DNA from: Prinsepia uniflora
Lineage: Eukaryota > Streptophyta > Magnoliopsida > Rosales > Rosaceae
DNA: 64,000 bases
Direction: 5' to 3'
Assembly (NCBI GenBank): GCA_032719365.1
Contig: CM064863.1
Coordinates: 18,485,137-18,549,136 of the forward strand
Position numbers and translations under genes: made by a program. The notes below the pieces were generated by a model. That model made no database searches, had not been told where the DNA came from, and saw only the letters and a list, made by a program, of their open reading frames with translations. Position 1 is the first letter of the stretch; each line of letters opens with the position of its first letter. Of this stretch, positions 59,556-64,000 are shown in pieces.

Positions 59556-60560
59556 ATGTCTGCCGAACGGGATGACGGTGAGCTCAACAACACACCCCAG
59601 GGAGATCGCAACCGAACCCGAGCCGGCCTACCTTCCGATGACATGCTCGAGATGCTGAGAACCCTCCGGTCGGAGGTTGCCGAACTCAGGAAGAGCAATG
59701 CTGCCATCGAAAGCAGGAACCACGTGTGGGGGGAGCAGCACGGAAGCACCCTGGCCATCCTGCAATCTACACGCGAGGAATTGGAGGAACAGCGGGAGGC
59801 AACCAAACGGGCCTTGGCCGCTGCGTCGCGTCGGCGGGGTTTCGACGCCTGCCGGGTCGAGATCAGCGACACCTGCCGGCCGGAGGCCTCCGGGCGCTTG
59901 CTCTTCCACCAGACCGACCTGCCTGGCCCCTCGGGAACGCAGATCTACCGTGACGCTCGCGAACTGCTCGACAAGAGACAGACACAGGCCCCGGCTAATC
60001 GCCTGACTTACCCGACTCATGACCCCCGCATCCAGGCGCAACCGCCCCTTCCCGTGCTATCCCAGGGTGCCCGGTCACGATCTGGATCGGCACGCCGACC
60101 CACGCAGCCCCCGCCGCTCTCCCCTCAGCCCCAGGGTAATCCCTCCTCGCCGATCGGCAGGCACCAGCCGGAAGATAACGCCAGCTCAACCACGGCCTCG
60201 TCCGGGCGGCGACCGGTACAACCCGAGAAGCCCAGAGGCGGCAGCCCAAATCATCCAATTGGCGACCACCCGATTGGGGCAGATCGACCCGACCAATCAA
60301 ACGAGGTGATTCGGGAACTCCTCCAGCGCGTACGGGAATTGGAGGCTGCCAGACCCAAGGTTGGGACACTGCCCAGACCCCGGCCCAACATTGGTCCTTT
60401 CACGGACCGCATCATGCGGTACCGCATCATGCGGTACCGCCATGAGACGGAGGTCAAGCCCCTGAAAATTGCTCCATATAATGGACAAGGCGACCCAGAC
60501 ACCCATATCAACAATTACAACTCAGCGCTCGCCTTCAGGAATCTCTCTGACGAGGCGTAG
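59556..60560 (+). pseudogene. Tat gag, N-terminal part up to an in-frame stop
   Basis: Starts MSAERDDGEL, the first ATG after the primer-binding site. It has a coiled-coil segment (about residues 28-85), a long Pro/Arg/Ser-rich linker, and the beginning of the capsid at ETEVKPLKIAPYNGQGDPD. TAG at 60558-60560 interrupts the capsid after LSDEA. A 15-base duplication (60407-60440) gives repeated RIMRY. Confidence 0.9.
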
Positions 60561-62318
60561 TGCTTGATTTTTAGCTCTACCCTCACTGGGGCCGCACTCA
60601 ATTGGTTCTATCGCCTGGAACCACAGTCTATCAACTCGTTCGACCGCCTACACACGGTCTTCCTGAACCAGTTCATGATCCAGACGGATCGACTGCTCAC
60701 AACCGAAGACTTGGGAACCCTCCGGCAGGGAGATAGCGAGCCCCTGCGCCAATACGCCGCTCGTTTCAGCCTGGAATACTCCAAATGCCACGAGACGGAC
60801 GACAAGGCCGCCTACCGCGCTTTCCGCAACGGGCTGCGGGAGTCCACCTTCAAGTACCATGCCTTTACCCAGGGCTGGGACGATTACAACGAACTCATGC
60901 GACAGGCAGCAATACACGCCAAAGCGGAGCACTTCAACTCTCCCCAGGTCGCATCCCGGCCTGACGTAAATGGCTCGCGCCCTCCACCTCCCAGTAACCG
61001 GCAGGCACGGTCGCCTCCGCCGACCAATAACGCACATACAGATCCCCGATCTGACTCACACTCCGGTAAGCGGAAAGGGACGTACAACAATGACCATCGT
61101 GGGAGGGACAAGTACCACAACAAGGGGCAGGGATCAAGCCACCACCAAGCAGGCAAACCCTACACGGGGCCAGCCTCAAAGTACGAAACCTATTCAATCC
61201 TGAACACCTCCCTCGAGAACGTCTTGATGAGCATCGAGGACACCATCCCCAAGCCACGGGCACGACCACCCGGCCCCCGCCCGGGCGTCCAATCCAACTT
61301 GTACTGCCAGTACCACAAGTTCAATGGCCATACCATCGACGAGTGCGTGGCTTTCCGCGACATTGTGGAAGCACTCGTAAGGGAGGGGAAGATCAACCAG
61401 TTCCTCCAACACGCACGCCCCGGACAGGGACTGCCACAGATCAACACGATCAGCGGGGGCCCTACCATCTCTTCCTCCTGCACCTCCAATCGGGCTAAGA
61501 AGAACTTCTTGCGCGCCACGACATCCAACCACCAGATATTCAACATCACGGATGGACGCGCGACCAAGATCGCCCGGGCAGGATGGACGCCCATCACTTT
61601 CTCCGAGGAAGAAGAGCGGGGAGTTATCTTTCCCCACGATGACCCATTGATCATCCGCGCTCAGATTGCCAATTTCGATGTTGGGCGGATCCTGGTGGAC
61701 ACGGGTAGCTCTGTGAACGTCCTCTTCATGGACACTTTCAACCAGTTGGGCATAAACTCCACGGACCTCACCCATGCTGGTTCCCCGCTACTCGGCTTCT
61801 CGGGCGATTCCGTCATGCCCCTTGGCACCATCTCCCTGCCTATCTCCCTGAGGAGCGCGCCCAAGATCGCAACCGCCATCACCACCTTCCTGGTAGTCGA
61901 CTGCCCCACTGCTTATAACGTCATTTTGGGAAGAGGACTCCTCAACCAGCTCAGTGCCGTCATCTCCACCCGGGCCCTTCTCATGAAGTTTCCGACCGTC
62001 ATGGGCACTGGCCAAGTCCGCGGTAACCAACAATCCGCCCGCTCCTGCTATCAGACCGCCCTGACAAAGCTCAACCCATACAACAAGCGGGAGACCATGA
62101 CCGTCGCCGAGGCTGTTTACGAGGCCGACCCTGTCGACTCCGAGCTCCTTGAACAAATGCGGGCAGGTCCCCCCGAGGACCCGCGCGACCTCTCCACTGT
62201 CTCGCAGCCGCAACCCGTGGAGGATACGGAGCTGATCACCCTTTGCCCGCATAACCCCGAGCGGCAAGTGAAGATTGGAAGCACCCTCGCTCCCGAAATC
62301 AGGACACAACTCATCTAA
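60561..62318 (+). pseudogene. Tat gag capsid, zinc knuckle and protease, ending at a stop
   Basis: Continues in the same frame after the TAG with SSTLTGAALNWFYRLEP, the capsid signature. A knuckle-like CQYHKFNGHTIDEC lies at about 61303-61347. The aspartic protease has LVDTGSSVNVLF, with D-T-G at 61698-61706, and a flap/second motif NVILGRGLLNQL at about 61918. TAA at 62316-62318 interrupts the link to reverse transcriptase. Confidence 0.93.
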
Positions 62319-63950
62319 TTCCTCCGGGACAACAGCGAGGTCTTTGCTTGGTCCTACGCCGACATGCCTGGCATCTCCACGGATGTCATCTGCCACAGGC
62401 TTAACATCAGCCCCTCCTTCAAACCAGTCACCCAAAAGCAGCGGACTTATGACGCAGAACGACAGCTGGCCATGCAAGAAGAAATCGTTTGGCTCAGCAC
62501 CATTCACTTCGTGCGCAAGGCCATTTACGCCACATGGGTCGCAAACGTCGTACTCGTCAAGAAACCCTCCGGAGCCTGGCGGATGTGCATCGACTTCACG
62601 GATCTCAACAAAGCCTGCCCGAAGGATAGCTTCCCGCTTCCTAAGATCGATCTTTTGGTCGACGCCACAGCTGGCCATGAACTTCTCAGCTTCATGGATG
62701 CGTACTCTGGCTACAACCAAATCCGGATGCACCCCGACGACCAGATCCACACTAGTTTCCGCACCAATCTAGGAGTCTACTGCTACAATGTTATGCCCTT
62801 CGGGCTCAAGAACGCCGGTGCCACCTACCAACGGCTTGTCAACTTCATGTTCGCAGATCAGATTGGCAAAACCATGGAGGTGTACGTAGATGATATGCTC
62901 GTCAAGAGCCGGACAGCCGACCAGCACGTACCTAACCTCCACAGGATGTTCCAGGTCCTGAAGCAATACAAGATGCGGCTCAACCCCGCCAAGTGCGTCT
63001 TCGGTGTCCGCTCTGGAAAATTCCTCGGCTACATGATCAGCCAGCGGGGAATCGAGGCTAACCCCGAAAAAATCAAGGCCATCCTGGACATGAAGCCCCC
63101 GTGCACACTCAAGGAAGTCCAAACCCTTACTGGCCGGATCGCCGCTTTCACCCGGTTCATCTCTCGGGCGACAGACAAGTGTCTACCATTCTTCAAGGTC
63201 ATGAAGACCCAGGGCCGGCACATCAACTGGGACGCGACGTGCGACGCTGCCTTCGACGCTCTCAAAACTTACATGAGCACCGCGCCCCTACTTACCCGAC
63301 CTACCACCGGGGAACGGCTCACCGTCTATCTTTCTGTCTCCACATCCGTTGTCAGCTCCGTCCTCGTCACCAGTCGGGACGGCGCGGAGTTCCCAGTGTA
63401 CTATGTCAGCAAGGCGTTCCAGGACGCAGAAACCCGGTACAACGACCTGGAGAAGTTGGCCTTTGCCCTCATTGTGACGGCCCGGCGCCTCCGCCCATAC
63501 TTTCAAGCACATCCCATGTTAGTCCTCACCAACAAACCCCTTCGCCAGGTGCTCCAAAAGCCAGACACTTCGGGGCGGCTCATCAAGTGGGCGGTAGAGC
63601 TTAGTGAGTTCGATATCACTTTCGCCCTGCGACCGGCTGTCAAAGGACAGGTCATCGCCGACTTCCTTTCCGAGTTCACTTACAACACAACGCAGCACAT
63701 GCCTGACACTTCGGACCCCAACATCGCGGCACCCGCCGCTCCTATCTGCAAGTCGTCAACCCCGTCCACTTTGGACCCCGCCAAACCGATATGGACTCTC
63801 TACGTGGACGGGTCCTCCTGCCATACCGGCTCCGGCGCCGGCCTCGTCCTCAGCACGCCTACCCACGGACGGCTGGAGTACGCGTTGCGTTTTGGGTTCC
63901 AGGCCTCCAACAACGAAGTTGAGTACGAAGCCCTCCTTGCTGGCCTCTGA
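62319..63950 (+). pseudogene. Tat reverse transcriptase, RNase H and start of second RNase H
   Basis: Same frame after the TAA. Reverse transcriptase motifs are WRMCIDFTDLNKACPKD, MDAYSGYNQIRMHPDD, MPFGLKNAGATYQ and YVDDMLVKS (Y-V-D-D at 62883-62894). RNase H follows (YVSKAFQDAETRYNDLEKLA; ADFLSEF). A second, plant Tat-type RNase H begins at YVDGSSCHTGSGAGLV (about 63799). TGA at 63948 stops the frame in ALLAGL. Confidence 0.95.
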
Positions 63951-64000
63951 CCTCCAAGCACAACAGCTGCAGATTTACAGCGACTCCCAGCTCGTTGTCC
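63951..64000 (+). pseudogene. Frame-shifted continuation of the second RNase H
   Basis: After the TGA the family-like sequence LQIYSDSQLVV continues in another frame to the window edge. The break lies at a GGCCTC repeat, which suggests a slippage deletion between short repeats. Confidence 0.8.

Larger units (their letters stand above)
58904..64000 (+). mobile_element. Tat-type Ty3/gypsy retrotransposon (right side beyond window)
   Basis: A 576-bp LTR, a tRNA-type primer-binding site and a single gag-pol frame run to the right edge. The order gag, protease, reverse transcriptase, RNase H and a second RNase H identifies the Tat lineage. The coding region is GC-rich compared with its surroundings. 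Two in-frame stops and a frameshift make it defective. Bases before the LTR (GACCT, 58899-58903) are the candidate target duplication; the partner is outside the window. Confidence 0.93.

Noticed and set aside
61788..62750. 320-residue minus-strand open frame
   Set aside because: Antisense shadow of the GC-rich Tat pol; the plus strand has clear protease and reverse transcriptase motifs.

Overview
The window is nuclear DNA of a flowering plant, probably a eudicot; I cannot name the species. Signs are two intron-rich genes of plant families (ATP-citrate lyase subunit A and a BOI-related RING ligase), Ty3/gypsy elements of plant lineages (dual-RNase-H Tat type, initiator-tRNA-Met primed types), DUF4283-type LINE debris, and AT-rich intergenic DNA. 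Host coding sequence is only about 2.3 kb of 64 kb.

Layout. (1) 8-10033: a complete, low-divergence non-autonomous LTR element (LARD-like, minus strand) with two 3.5-kb LTRs around 2.9 kb of non-coding DNA and a perfect GATCG target duplication; it sits in an older Tat remnant ending at 10816. (2) 10817-17775: a gene island with a LINE fragment and the intact ACLA gene (minus strand, 12 coding exons, 423 residues). (3) 17776-27828: a decayed Ty3/gypsy element (minus strand) cut in two places by 3-kb solo LTRs, each with a perfect 5-bp target duplication (TGGTG, TCCTT). (4) 28030-28754: a LINE ORF1 relic and Tat debris. (5) 28755-44752: a second LARD-like element (TSD CCAAC). Its internal region holds a solo LTR (TSD ACAAC), which is itself split by an oppositely oriented solo LTR of the same family (TSD TCATA), so insertions are three deep. 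(6) 44753-47562: Tat LTR remnant and AT-rich spacer. (7) 47563-about 51430: intact BOI-related E3 ligase gene (minus strand, three coding exons, 342 residues, long leader intron). (8) 51450-58335: AT-rich spacer with microsatellites, a fold-back MITE-like repeat and faint LTR remnants. (9) 58336-64000: head of a TGTAACG-type LTR interrupted by a Tat-type Ty3/gypsy element that runs off the window; its gag-pol carries two in-frame stops and a frameshift.

The most interesting signal is inside the long LTRs that start TGTAACG. Although they belong to different families, they share one architecture: a head made of two diverged copies of a roughly 190-bp unit, an inverted pair of TGACGT motifs, a cluster of CGCG motifs, and a 1.0-1.5-kb module bracketed by a 12-bp inverted repeat (CTGTGAGTGGAC / GTCCACTCACAG). 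Inside that module are arrays of tiny perfect hairpins, often with an NGG triloop. Between copies and families both the bracket and several hairpin stems change on both sides together, which suggests selection on pairing or dyad symmetry rather than on sequence.
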